Shown: in pieces, positions 13,208-31,005 of the stretch | Layout of the letters: the number at the start of each line of letters is the position of its first letter | Position numbering within the stretch: the first letter of the stretch is position 1 | From: Rotaria socialis | Lineage: Eukaryota; Rotifera; Eurotatoria; Philodinida; Philodinidae | Direction: 5' to 3' | NCBI GenBank assembly: GCA_905331475.1 | Contig: CAJNYU010000184.1 | Span: 1 to 64,000 of the forward strand | DNA: 64,000 bases | Translations under genes and position numbers: made by a program | The notes under the pieces: generated by a model | What the model saw: only the letters and a program-made list of their open reading frames with translations | What the model was told of the DNA's origin: nothing | The model's database searches: none

Positions 13208-16200
13208 TTATGCTCGTTTTACTGAATAGTCAATTGATTGAACTGCTGCTAAAGATTTATTGCCATTAGATTTAACAGTAGTCGCTGTTGGTGCTGTTTT
13301 TTGTATGGTACTTGATGTTGGTGTTGTTGCTGTTGATCCCTTATTTTTTGAATTTGATTTAGCTGCTTTTTGTTTTTTTGCTATTTCTTGTAAGTCTGTA
13401 CACATCTCGTCTTTAAATAGATCAATAGATGGTCCTGAATGCCAATATGTATAACCTGAATATGTTTCACTAGCAGAAAATGAATCCATGGGTGGGAACA
13501 AGAGGTCAACAATTTCATGTAGATTTTTATATCTGAAATATTTGAAATAGAAAATGTTTTTTTACAAAAGGGTCACATACGAAGTCAATAAAGTTTCCGA
13601 TAGTTCTTGTCGTACAACTTCACCACGTGGATTTATTGTATAGATGCGAGTTACTGGTATTCCAACAGCGGTATATGCCCATTGATCCTAGAATAATTTC
13701 GATTTTATCGAAAAAGAATGAAAATTAATAAGTTTCGAGTATTTTCATCGAGAGATCAAAAACGAATTTTTATGAGTTAGCTGATATATGAAAAAAATTT
13801 GATTAGAATAGATAAAGAAAAAACAACTTACATTAATTCGGTTACCAAAACCAGCGTAAAATGGATTTTTGGCAGGAAAAAGGCTTGCAATATTTTTTAA
13901 ACATTCTATTTTAAAATATTCAGGTTTTTTCTCAATAACTTCTCTAAAAAATATATATATATATGTATAAACATTCGAAAATCAATAAACAAACCGATAA
14001 AGTGCTGTCATTAATGTATCAGGTGAGATGAGTAATGGCCCAATAGGTAGTTCTCGATCGTATTGTTTTACGTTTTTCAAAAAATTTCGCGTTATTTGAC
14101 TTTGTCCAATAGCACGTGCAGACAGATAAATAAATTGATAACCATTTTCTTGGATAGCATTAAAAAATTCTGCTATACCATCATGTGACCAATCGCCACC
14201 AACTAATGGAATAATATGTCCCAAAACATCTGATCTATAATAACAAATATTTATTTTTAAAAAAAAAGAAATTCAGTGCATACTTGGTTATTGTTCCGTC
14301 AATATCAGAAATAACAAATTTTGTCATATGATCAAACAAGAAGATGTTCGCATCAACTGTTGTTGTACCTTGTATGGATGTTGTGACACTAAATTCAACT
14401 TTATTTTTACCCAATTTAAGATTTAAACGTTTTAATTCATCGGACGAAAGTATCATCGTTTTTTTTAATGCTGTTTGATGAGAAGAATGTGTTGAAGGCG
14501 GTCGCGGTTGTTGTTGTTGTTGTTGTTGTTTTTCTTGTTCAATTTTAGCTGTTAATTTTCTTACTTCACTATCTTCTTGTTCACTATCATTATCTGTTTT
14601 TCTGTAAACAAAAATGTAAGATTCTATTTAAGAAAAATGATAAGTTGTGTAACATACGAATTTTTAGAAGATGTATTATTTCCATTGGAATCTTGAGGAG
14701 TCAATGCTGTTGGTACAACTTCGGATTTAGCAGCTGCTGCAATAGCATCTGTTGCTGTGATTGGTGTGGTTACTTTTGGAGTTTCAACTTTCATATCCGA
14801 CTATTAGAAATAGGAATTTATCGATTGGAATAGAATAAAAAATAAATTTATATCGTACCTTTTTACCATAAAATGGTAACCACCAGCCACCTCCTGTTGA
14901 ACGTGGTTTTTCTTGTGCCATGTGTTTCTCTTGTAATTGCTCAACTACTTCATTCGGTAATGGTTTATGATAAATACTGGTCGATACAATAAGTGCTGAA
15001 GCTACATTCCAATTATAATATCTAAATGATAGATCATTAATGTCACCTTCGATATCAATGCAACTACTAGTAACATACTTTCCATTAATGCGAACCACTA
15101 AATTAGGATCACTAACAATCGATGGATTATTAAGAAATGTTTCAAACGAAACGAGATTTGCATAAAATACTTCGTCAGTAATTAGCGATTGTTTATTAAT
15201 ATTGCCACAAAGAGAAAGTTGAGCATCGCCAAGAAGACAACTAGAGAGAAAAAAAGGAAAATGAATAATGTAACATATGAATGAGATTAACTAGTCTGTG
15301 TAATTTTTTAAAACTATGTACATACGTAGCTTCGTGTTCTCGAAATGGTGATTGTGGTATTGAATTTCCTGTTCCCGATTCTTGATCGTCGTCATTCGTT
15401 GTTCGTTGGTGATGTTGATGATAATCCCTATGAAGGTTTTATTTTATTCATTGAGCAAACAATCATAATAAATAGACTTACATTTGAGGTAAATAAAGAG
15501 ATCGATCAACACACCGATTACTTGTAATATCATCAAGGTAAATACCTTCTTTTGGTGGAGTTTTTTTCGATGCTGGCCACAAATATCTGAAAACACTTTG
15601 TCGCTGTTCGGGCAATTCCCCCCATTTCCATCGCCAACCTGTATTCGATGATTGCTGAGACGATTTGTCCAATTCATATTCTGTATCGGACTTTGGACTT
15701 GTTGGTCGTGGAGATGATGCACTAAAAATTTCAATTCATTTTTTTTTAAATTTTATTTCGAATAGTTTTAATTTTTACCTTTCATAGGAGGATGTTGCTG
15801 AATATCCTTCATGTGAATAAAAATCCTCTACAGGATCATCGGATTGACTGATACGAAGAGTATTTGTACTAAGTGTATCTAATGGTGCTGATTTTGATAG
15901 AATTGAACTTGTCAACGTATCAGTTTCGTCAATAGTTTGTGCTGATTCAAATATTTGTTCGATTACTATCGGATTCGATAGATTTCTTGCTGGTTTATTA
16001 TCAATATTATCCTTGTCTGCAATACTAGAGTATTCTTCTATAGTACTTTGTCGATTTAAATCAAGTGTTTTCGGTCGATTATCAATACTCTTAAAACAAT
16101 TCGATTCATTGATAAATGCTGATAATTCAGGATCAAATTGAAATAGTTGTAAGTCATTTTCACTTGCACTACGTTTACGTAGAAGTTTTACTGATCGACG

Positions 16201-17199
16201 AAATTTTTCATTCGTATTTGTTGATGTTATGGAATCTGTATCATTATTTGTTGTCGTAGGTATTGATTCACGTTTTCGTGCGCGTGAACGACGTTTCAAT
16301 GAAGAAAATTGATCGTATACATCTTGATCATCATCTTCACTCGCTTGTTTACTAGATTGATCAGCACGTGTAAATAGCCGACGTCTCGGGCGACGACGTG
16401 TTGTTAAAAATGTATCTGAATGAACAACATCAATGTTAATAACGGGTTTTGATTCTTCTTCATATACATAAGTTTCGCTCGATGGATAAAAAAATTCAAT
16501 TGGATCTTTTTCATCAGCCTTTTGACTTATTGTTTGAGGTGTAGAATCGATATTTGACAAATGTGAATGAGAGTCGGTTTCGGATGGAAATGATGTGACA
16601 TTGTCGAGATCAACACATGTATTGTTATTCGAAGGTTCTAATTGACGAGCTGGTTGAGTAACAGCAGATGTACTCTACAAAAATATATAGACAATAATTA
16701 ATTCCATTGCATATTTTAGTATATTAACATACGGTGTCCTCTTCAACAAAAACAGCTTCACCGGCTTCGCCCAATTGCATATATAAATCTTCGACCGGAA
16801 TATCATTTATTGTTATATAGACCTTAAAAAGAAAATAGCTAATGTAGCTCATCATTTACTTATCAGAAACTGAAATCATGTATTAATTCTAATTAAGAAT
16901 CTCTCAAGTATCTACATGTATCGCTTCGAGCGATCTGTAAGTCAATTTTGTATTTACTTTATTTTGTAAACTTTGTAGAACACCTAATTTTCCAAAACGA
17001 ACATGAAATGGTGTACACCGGAGTGTTCCGTCCTCTTGTTGAACGACAATAATATCAATCGCACCTAGATGAAAAAGAAAAGAAACAATCAAATCTTTGA
17101 AGTAATATTTCAAGAATTTCTACCATTGAGTGTCGACGGATTGATATTTCTATAAACTGTTGTCAGCTTTGAAATTACTTTTCGTGTTATCGATGTCAT
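13208..17199 (-). CDS. LPIN: Lipin, phosphatidate phosphatase
   Basis: Mg2+-dependent phosphatidate phosphatase converting phosphatidate to diacylglycerol at the ER; lipins can also act as nuclear coregulators. The gene has about 13 exons. Exon 1 (17124-17199), [20 protein letters not shown], and exon 2 (16958-17064), with [20 protein letters not shown] and [11 protein letters not shown], form the N-LIPIN domain. A long acidic, Ser/Arg-rich region (about 15779-16674) has basic clusters ([17 protein letters not shown]) that could act as nuclear signals. The middle domain carries [13 protein letters not shown] and ends with [16 protein letters not shown] run near 14510-14530 encodes about seven glutamines. 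The catalytic LNS2 region has [13 protein letters not shown] (the DxDxT site), then DVLGHIIP and [17 protein letters not shown], and the gene ends at 13208. The LxxIL coactivator position reads LGHII here. All catalytic motifs are present. Confidence 0.95.
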
Positions 17200-18929
17200 T
17201 TTAATTTTATTATAACAATCATAAGATGGACTGAAAAGAAAAAGAAAGAATCTCTATCAACTTATTGCCAACATGATGCAACAATATGACTAATAGGGCA
17301 CGTAAGTTCTCCGAACAAAGAGAAAAAATCCTTGTAAATCAGTGCGTCATTATGAAAAATATTCACTCTCATTCATAACAATACAAAATATTTTTATCGC
17401 AAGACTAAGAAAAAGAAAAAATCTATCCTCAATCATGAAAGGAACATAAATATAAACAAAACGAGAGAAATGTTTGACATATTCCCTATTCTCACACCAA
17501 ACTTCTGTGTCGCGAAGGCGAAGGTTATCTAGAGAGAGTATACCCACTTTTATGAAAGAAAGAGAAAAAAGGCCGATTGGTTTGTAAACAGAAATGCAAA
17601 AAAAATCCCCGACACATCATATATCGAAGAAAAATATAAGCACAATGTTTCAAAACCAATTATCCACGTCCATGATCTGTTATTCGTTAAAGTAAATAAA
17701 ATAAACTAGACATACCCAAAAATGACAGATCTTCATAGGACGAGATCACTGTTAATGAATGAAAGAAAATCTATCTAGAAAGAGAAATATACATATACGT
17801 ATAAATAAAGCAATGCTTATAGAATTCATCACACTTTTAGCACACAAACAAAAAGTTTATCGATATCAGATTGCATGGAATACATGTAATTACTATTTGT
17901 CTTTAGATATAGGCATGAATCATTTAGATTTCTTATCATAACAACAATATGATTTCTTTTTTCTTCCGCGACTTATCGTTTTGGTTTATTGAAACAAAAG
18001 ATAAGTGAATAATCTACTAGACAAAGATTATTCAATGAGCGATTGGTTTCGTTCGAATTCTCTTTCTATTATATACAAGAAAAATAAATAAGAAAAAGTC
18101 GATTTTAACTGTTTCATAAATTCTATTCTATAAAGTTGTAACTATTCTCTAGTGATTTATTCGTATTCTTTCTTGGCAAGAGGTGTTTAGGCACAAAAAT
18201 AAAATTATCCTTGTCTAAAAAGCATACCAATTTTACCGTAACATTCTTATATGTTATTCGCGTTTACCTTTTGATAAATGATATTTTTCTCTCGAATAGA
18301 CAGTTGTAATTTAATGTTATACGAGAGTCAAGACTTTCAACAATCAAAAAGCGATAATCTTTTAGCTTTAGACAAAAGACACTTTGAAGATTAACCGCGT
18401 GAACTTAGACAAAAAATGTAGAAAAGAGCTTATGGGAAAAAAAAAGAATTATTTGCTTACTCAAGCTTTTTCTTCTCTACGTGAAAATTGCTTGCCCGAT
18501 ATACTTATGACCTCCGGGATTCGATATTGCTACCTAACGAATGCAAATTTTGTATGTATTCGTAATGAAACCATAGAATATGCGAGAGTAAAAAGTTGCT
18601 CTGATCGAATGCTAATGGGCCCTTCATTGATTAAGATGCCGTAAGCAATATCACGATTCAAACCAAAATAGAAATGTTGATTTAAATATTTTTATTTTCG
18701 ATTTCTAACAATGAACTAAGGAATGAGAAGAAAAAAAATGCTTATCTCAATTAAATGTCTCACTTATATCTGTTAGTAAAAACTATTGTATTTCTCCTAT
18801 TACAATAAAAACAAAGAACAGACGCTTTTATTTCCAATCGAAAAACGATCGGACATTATTGTGTTTATATGAGTCCCATAAGAAGTAAACAAAACAAAAA
18901 TCAAAGTATTTACAAATTTGAATCACAGA
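17200..18929. other. Intergenic 1.7 kb
   Basis: Lies between the lipin start and the 3' end of the PIGK gene, both on the minus strand. Small frames (17350-17547, 17759-17941, 18384-18644) have biased composition and no family features. The lipin promoter should lie at the left end. Nothing else was recognised. Confidence 0.45.
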
Positions 18930-20375
18930 TTAGTTCCAAATTGGCATTTGTGAAATATAAGCATATTGTTGTTTTGGTACATTTGATTCGTCTAACGGTT
19001 TCTCAATTGTTGAATTTAACGAAATATTTTCTAATGTTTGTCTATCTAACAAAACAACTTCCGTTCGTCGAACGTTACCAATAAAATCAGTCAGAAGTGT
19101 TTTGCGATAATCTCGTTTAGTAAATAAATCAGTTCGCCATGCTACTTCGGATATACATAAATGTTTTGGACAACAATGAAAGAAATCATCGATTGTTTTT
19201 TGTGAATCTTGTTTTAATTTTTCAAGAAATTCAAGTGCATAGTATGTAAAACGATCAATAACATAAACACCGATTTTCGGATCGACATGATGCGAAAGAG
19301 AATCTTCGCCACGTTTCGATGATCCAACAGCTAAAATATTTGGCGAATAAAATTTTTCAAATAATGTCGCAGCTTGACATGTATCAACAACGAAAAATAA
19401 TTCATGATAACGTTTTTTACGCCACATTTGTTCGATAACATCAGCTAATTCAACAGCCGAAATTTCTTCATTATCTTGAAATTTAAGGAAACCATCACCA
19501 CCATGACCAGTCATGTAGATAAATATATTTGAACTTTCATCGGAGAGAAGACGCTTCGATACAGGTGTCACGTCTGGTAAACGATTTGTTAATATACGTA
19601 CAAAATTTTCAACAGTGACATCATAACCACGATAATCAACTTCAACATCGTCACCATAAACATTGATTTGTTCAGCAACATTATTAAAGATTTCAGCTGG
19701 ACGCGGATTACGAGGATTACATGCCATATCATCAGCTAACATGAGAATTATATTTGAATCCGGAATACCTATAGTAGAAGGAAAAAAACACAATATTGAA
19801 GATTAACTGTTTCTTCGCCGTTCGCGTTTATTTACAGAGAAATCTGTAAGTCACTAATTGAGGAACTAAAACAGATGTTTCTGCCAATCGTAACAAAAAT
19901 GGAGAAGTCTAGTGCAGATTACCATATGCTATTCGAAAAAGAGTTATTTAATCACGGATGTTGGTTAATTACTCTTATGCTGTATAAGAAAATAATAGAT
20001 CCTGATTCATATTTTCCTTCCGTTCTATAATGGAACGCATATTGACATTACTAACACGGTACGAAATCGAAAAACAAATGTTGCATGAACTGTTTCCTTG
20101 CTGCATTGATTGATTCTACCGAATTTCTTTCACTAACTCATATACCTATAGAATTGATAAGAATTTTTATCTTAAAAATTACCCAATCGTTTAACACTTC
20201 GATAAATGGAAAGTACATTAGCAACATGCCGATAGTTGAACCAGAAACGAGATGTGTCAACAAGAATAGCCCAATTATTTGTATGACGTGTGCTTGATTC
20301 AGCAAATTTTTCAAATGGATCAACAGCGGAAGTCAATAAAAATAATAGCACCGTTATAAACAATTTTAGATACAT
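18930..20375 (-). CDS. PIGK: GPI-anchor transamidase catalytic subunit
   Basis: Caspase-like cysteine protease (family C13) that attaches GPI anchors to proteins in the ER lumen. Exon 1 (20183-20375) gives a signal peptide, MYLKLFITVLLFLLTSAVDP, then HTNNWAILVDTSRFWFNYRH. Exon 2 (18930-19768) joins in phase 1 to give RLGIPDSNIILMLADDMACN and NPRPAEIFNN. The catalytic histidine is in FIYMTGHGGDGFLKF and the catalytic cysteine in ELFFVVDTCQAATLF. The total is 343 residues in frame. Human PIGK (395 residues) has a C-terminal membrane segment; this protein ends at SQMPIWN with no hydrophobic tail, so it may be lumenal and held by its partners. The 414-bp intron is longer than most here. Confidence 0.95.
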
Positions 20376-21002
20376 CTAAAAATATAATTACTAGTCGTTC
20401 CCAATATTTAGTACCGATATTTTATATCTTAATCACTGTAATTATAAAAAAAATAAATAAAACTGATGGAGTGCAGCATTAGAAAATATTTTATCAATAT
20501 ACTTTTATTTATTTATAGTAATATGAAATAGAAAACAAAATTGATCGTAAAAAATTTACAATCGAACGATATGAACAGCATAAAATAAGCACCAATCAAA
20601 ACATGTGTAATAACCCTTCATATGTTTATCAAGCAGAGTTCGCTTCATTGTCCAATAAAATAGTCCGGAAGATGACACACTAGAAGAATGGAAAAATGGA
20701 ATAGAAATGCTACAAGCGATGCGAATCGAACCAATATAAATTATTAACAAATGATTGTACAGCACACGCATGTCGGCGTCAGTATCAAAGAGCAGGCAGA
20801 GAAAAATAAATATTCTGAAAATCGTAGCTATTAGCGATGCATGCTGCTCAGCAATCGCAATAGGAGACATCAGAAATGTTTCTTTGCTGCGTCATCTGGT
20901 CTACGATTGCCCTTTTTAAAAAATATTGGGACCCTTACAGGTTCAAGGTTGTCAAAAATATAGGATTTTCGATAAAAAATGACAAAAAGAGAGAACGTTT
21001 TA
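20376..21002. other. Intergenic, nothing firm
   Basis: A hydrophobic minus-strand frame at 20556-20870 (104 residues) matches no family I know, has no splice context and is not called. The rest is AT-rich spacer upstream of the PIGK gene. Confidence 0.35.
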
Positions 21003-21832
21003 TAGAATGGCATCAAAATGAGCGACAGAAAAAAGAGCGAACGAAAAAAGAGCGAAGAAAAATGAGCGAAAGAAAATATGTCGAATACTAAATGTCGAAC
21101 ACAATAATAACGAAAAATAAAATGTCGATCGTATGAAAATAGCGAAGAGTAAGTACTTATATTTTTCCCTAAATTTGTTTTTTGAATTTCAAAATTCAGT
21201 CAGTGATATTTTATTCCTTCATTTTGTTGTGTTAGCTATTTTCACTGGCTAGCGGTTTTCGTCAATAGTATCATCGTCCAATCTAGCTAACGGAATAAAC
21301 ACGAAGGACACAAAAGATACAACGAAATTAAGATACGCCATACCTTATTTTTTTTCCATTTCATATCACTTGTTGTTAATTTAGTATAAATTTCGATGAC
21401 ATCGAATGCACGCAGCGTATCCTTTACCAGCTCTAATAAAGGCAATCATCTGCTAATTTTAAACGATTTTATATATCGAGTAAAAAAAGAAACAGCATGA
21501 AAAAAATATTGGATTTGTGAAAGAATTGGATACAATACGTATGTACAAAAAGGGTTTTGAAATCAATGGCTATCTATTGTTTGATGGCTTCCCATTCGCC
21601 ATAGTCAAACGAAAGAAAGAAATATTTTCTTTTTATTAATTTTATAACTAATTATACTTCATTCATTTCATTTTTTGATGTACTTAAAATTTTATCAGAC
21701 AATATAAAATCTTCATCTTAGCAGTCTAAAAATATTAAAATAAATTTTTTCGCTATTTTTTCCATTCGGCATTTTTTCCTTCGACATTCTATTTTCGACA
21801 TTTTTTCTTTCGCTCATTTTGATACATACCGT
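21003..21832. mobile_element. CGAAA-rich foldback element B
   Basis: The left arm (about 21003-21150) is made of words such as AAAATGAGCGAAAGAAAA, ATGTCGAA and AATAGCGAA. The right arm (about 21742-21832) is their complement in the same order. The interior is about 590 bp with no conserved frame. Total length (about 830 bp) and arm composition match foldback element A at 3715-4568, so the two may be one family. The frame at 20876-21091 is arm sequence, not a gene. Confidence 0.5.
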
Positions 21833-23377
21833 TTGTACCTACGTTAGTATTAAACAATTTCTCAGTCACCCCACTAAATAGGCGAAAGGAAAAATACTGT
21901 TTAAAACAAATGTCACTATAATACAAGGATTTATCCAAAACACATGATTATACACATTAAAAGTTTGTTTTCGTCTAAAGACAATAGCAAAATTAAGAGA
22001 TTTTCGGAAATTTTCTATTTTTTTCGATAAAATATAGATCGAATCGCAGCCCAGCGATTCGTCATTAAGTCAGTCACTGGTCCTTATTCGAGCTGGATTA
22101 GTTAAATTTGAATAGTTTCGAACATGAAACATTTGCCAATTGGAAAAATGTATTAGATTTATGTGAAAAAATATTTTTGTGCATACGTTATTTTAAAATC
22201 TATTAAGGAAAAACAGTTGTCTGCAAACAACACGACTAAGTCAGAAGAAACGATAGCATGTAATGACTCAAGTAATCTATATTATAAATAGATACATACG
22301 GAGTGCAAAACTCACAAGGCAAAATTTTTCAGACAAGGCTTTTTTTCTTATTAGTTATGACATTGAATCTCCGTGGTATAATTATTCAGGTTCAGCAATA
22401 CCTGAAATCGATACTACGATAATGAAATGAATATATATCCATTTCTGAATACATTTTCACTGTCAGAAGATGAGACGTTTACATCATAAGTAACAATATT
22501 TTCTCTATTTCATAGAAAACAAAACAAAATATAAGTCACTTGATAGATTTATTGCATTGTCAAAAATTGTGTTCGTTATCTGAAAATACTTTAAGATTCT
22601 TTTGTGTTTTATACGAGATTTGATCTACCAGCAAAGTAATGGTTACGTTCTTTTGTTTTTTTCACTTGATGCAATACATATTAAAGAAAAAAAAACCCTT
22701 GAATAGCCCACGATTATCAAGATACTTATCACTTTGTAACACAAAAATGTCAGGCTATAAATATTTTCGAGGAATTATACAACGGTTGGGTGAAATTATT
22801 TTTCTCTTTTCTTTTACAACACTTCAAATCAACTATATACTTGGCAACTATCAGTGACATGAGAACACTAAAATTGAAATATATAACGGCAAAGAAGAAT
22901 ATTTACAGTAGGTCTTACATACGAATATATTGCCACTAGAAAGATATTTTCAGCAGAAATATTCTGAAAGATTTTCCCAATTTTCTTGCTCTGAGCAATC
23001 GATGTTTCTCCTATAATAATAATGATTTGCACTAAAACAATCCAAAGGATACTTGCAGTTCTATCATAGAATTATCTTGTAAAAATCTCCTCCTTGAATC
23101 ATGATTTATTGAACAGATGAGATTTACTTACACACGTAAAAGACGATCTGAAACGTCTATTCACCAGACAATAAGCGTTTCTTCTTTTAAAAATATAACT
23201 TTATGGCAATCATCTTGATGATGTAGGTGTATGCAATTCTGTTCCTTGCCTTAGCCTCACTAAAAATTTGATTATTGCTCGAGGGGGTCGATGCGTTTGA
23301 ATAACGAATCGGTTTCACATAAAATTGCATAGACATAAAATCATCAATAATATATTTTTTGCCTCTAGGAGTTTCCT
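21833..23377. other. Intergenic 1.5 kb, nothing recognised
   Basis: AT-rich spacer before the ABC transporter. Neither the frame at 22639-22857 nor any other shows family features. The ABC transporter promoter should lie at its right end. Confidence 0.45.
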
Positions 23378-29080
<5,703 letters not shown>

Positions 29081-29273
29081 TCTGTTATCTTTATTTTAAT
29101 AAATAAAATTCTATACGGAATAGCTTCTACAGTAGCGCTCTCTATTAATTGGTGGATATCCATGCGAGTTCTTTCAACTTCTAATTTCATTGCACAGTTG
29201 AAAAGTTATCCACTTTGATGAAATCAATCCTGTTGTGCGTCTAGATCTTCAACAAGAAAACTAGGAACAAAAA

Positions 29274-29477
29274 ATGATTATTCCAATTCGTTGTTTTACA
29301 TGTGGCAAAGTTATTGGCAACAAATGGGAAGCATACATTGAATTATTACGATGTGAATATACAGAAGGTGATGCACTTGATGTGCTTGGTCTTAAACGAT
29401 ATTGTTGTCGTCGTATGTTGCTATCACATGTTGATCTTATTGAAAAATTACTAAATTATACACCATTAGAAAAATGA
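29274..29477 (+). CDS. POLR2L: RNA polymerase I/II/III subunit RPABC5, copy 1
   Basis: RPB10, the small zinc-binding subunit shared by nuclear RNA polymerases I, II and III. The single exon encodes 67 residues, the same length as in human. It starts [20 protein letters not shown], with the CxxC ligand pair at 7 and 10, continues with [20 protein letters not shown], which supplies the second cysteine pair, and ends LLNYTPLEK. This copy keeps the near-universal LGLKRYCC sequence. A second copy lies about 1 kb downstream in the same orientation. Confidence 0.97.
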   Translation: MIIPIRCFTCGKVIGNKWEAYIELLRCEYTEGDALDVLGLKRYCCRRMLLSHVDLIEKLLNYTPLEK

Positions 29478-30260
29478 ACTAAAGTCATGCAGTCAGTTCT
29501 CATGTGGTTTTTTCTTTGTTCTTTTGTGTTGAATAAAAAAAGAAAGCGTTATTGTTAATAAATAAGCTTGATTGATGTTCCTTGATATCATTAACTATTA
29601 AATAGAGTTGAACTTGATTTTTATTTATTTATAGATTCTAAGCAGTAAAACGAAGTTGACTTTTGTAATTTTATATTTGAACGAAATCATGCGTTCAATG
29701 AAAGTTTAGATTCTTTTTTTGTTTTGAGTTTATTTCATTTTGATACATATTCACGATCACCCTTTTTGAAACAACCAATGAAGTAGTTGTCAGAAGTTAT
29801 TATCTGTTTTATTCTATTGTTGTCTTTTTCTTTTCTGAACATAAGACACCAAGAGTAAAAATATAATAATAATTTTTCATTTGAATATTCACTCAATGGA
29901 ACTAGGATTAAATAAAAAAACTACGATAAATTCGTGTGGAACTTGTTGACTGAGAGCGTCGATAATAGTTCGACTCCAGTGCGAATCCTTTTCTTCGTGT
30001 TGTTTCTCGTTGATTTTTGTCTAAATTGCTTTTGCTTGTGGTCAGAGTCAGATACTGTTTTAAATACACCGCAGTAATCGACTTCTTTTTTTTCTGAAGT
30101 TTGAATAGCTGATAGCGTAGCGTCATCTATTTATTGACGAATCTGAATGCAAGTTGTTTTCTATTTCGAACTTCCTTTTATTGCATAATTTTAATCTAAT
30201 ACTCTTTGATACAGTCATTTTGTGTCTCTGAATCTTAAACAAGAAAACTAAGAACAAAAA

Positions 30261-30470
30261 ATGATTATTCCAATTCGTTGTTTTACATGTGGCAAAGTTA
30301 TTGGCAACAAATGGGAAGCATATATTGAATTATTACGATGTGAATATACAGAAGGTGATGCACTCGATACATTGCATCTTCGAAGATATTGCTGTCGTCG
30401 TATGTTGCTATCGCATGTTGATCTCATTGAAAAACTATTAAATTATACACCATTAGAAAAATTGAGCTAA
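30261..30470 (+). CDS. POLR2L: RNA polymerase subunit RPABC5, copy 2
   Basis: Tandem paralogue of the RPB10 gene at 29274, with 69 residues. The N-terminal half is identical in protein, including RCFTCGK. The otherwise conserved VLGLKRYCC is changed to TLHLRRYCC, and the tail is extended to PLEKLS. Both zinc cysteine pairs remain, so it can probably fold. Whether the G-to-H and K-to-R changes alter incorporation into one polymerase is unknown. Many differences from copy 1 are at third codon positions, which suggests it is still under selection. Confidence 0.93.
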   Translation: MIIPIRCFTCGKVIGNKWEAYIELLRCEYTEGDALDTLHLRRYCCRRMLLSHVDLIEKLLNYTPLEKLS

Positions 30471-31005
30471 ATTCATGCAGTTTTTAATGTGTTGTTTTGT
30501 TTTAGTTTTTAATTGCTCTTTCATGTTGAAGCAGACAAGAAAGCGTTATTGTGAATAAACAAGATCGATTGATTGATATCATTAACCATAAAAGCTATTG
30601 ATTAGAGTTGAACTTGATTTTTATTTATTTATTTATAGATGTTCTATGAACGTCATAGTTGTAGTAAAGCGAATAAATAGGCTTTGATAGCATATATTCA
30701 TCTCAGAACTCAAAGTAGATGGGCTCTTTTATATCGTATGACAGACTGATGCGATAATTAGATATGTAGGCAAAAAAATATAATTTCAACTTGATTGAAT
30801 ATCTATGATAGAAACAAAGAAAGTTCTTGAACTGACTTTTTTCGTCAACGTTGTATGTGGGTAACATTTTTTTTCTTTTCTAATCTCACATGTCGGCTGT
30901 TTTTTTTTGTCATTCTGTGGGTTTTTATTTTGTTTATTTTTAGTATGATTTCTTTTATGTATCAATAAGCAAAACTGAAAAATTCATTTTTAGTTGTCTA
31001 TTAAA
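30471..31005. other. Spacer between RPB10 copy 2 and the PARP gene
   Basis: Includes the duplicated 3' flank of RPB10, then AT-rich and T-rich sequence that should contain the promoter of the PARP gene. No other gene was seen. Confidence 0.5.

Larger units (their letters stand above)
29230..30640. repeat. Tandem duplication of the RPB10 locus
   Basis: Two direct copies, about 29230-29640 and 30220-30650, cover the RPB10 gene with its leader (AACAAGAAAACTAGGAACAA versus AACAAGAAAACTAAGAACAA) and its 3' flank (GAAAGCGTTATTGT, then GAGTTGAACTTGATTTTTAT). The sequence between them, about 29650-30220, holds no recognised gene. Flank similarity outside the coding region points to a duplication younger than the general divergence of this genome, or to gene conversion. 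Confidence 0.75.

Noticed and set aside
20556-20870. Hydrophobic 104-residue minus-strand frame
   Set aside because: No family, splice context or conserved motif; hydrophobicity is expected from AT-rich sequence.
20876-21091. Lys/Arg/Glu-rich 71-residue frame
   Set aside because: It overlaps the left arm of foldback element B; its ERKK-rich end is a translation of the repeat words.
29908-30126. 72-residue minus-strand frame between the RPB10 copies
   Set aside because: No family features; it lies in the spacer of the duplication.
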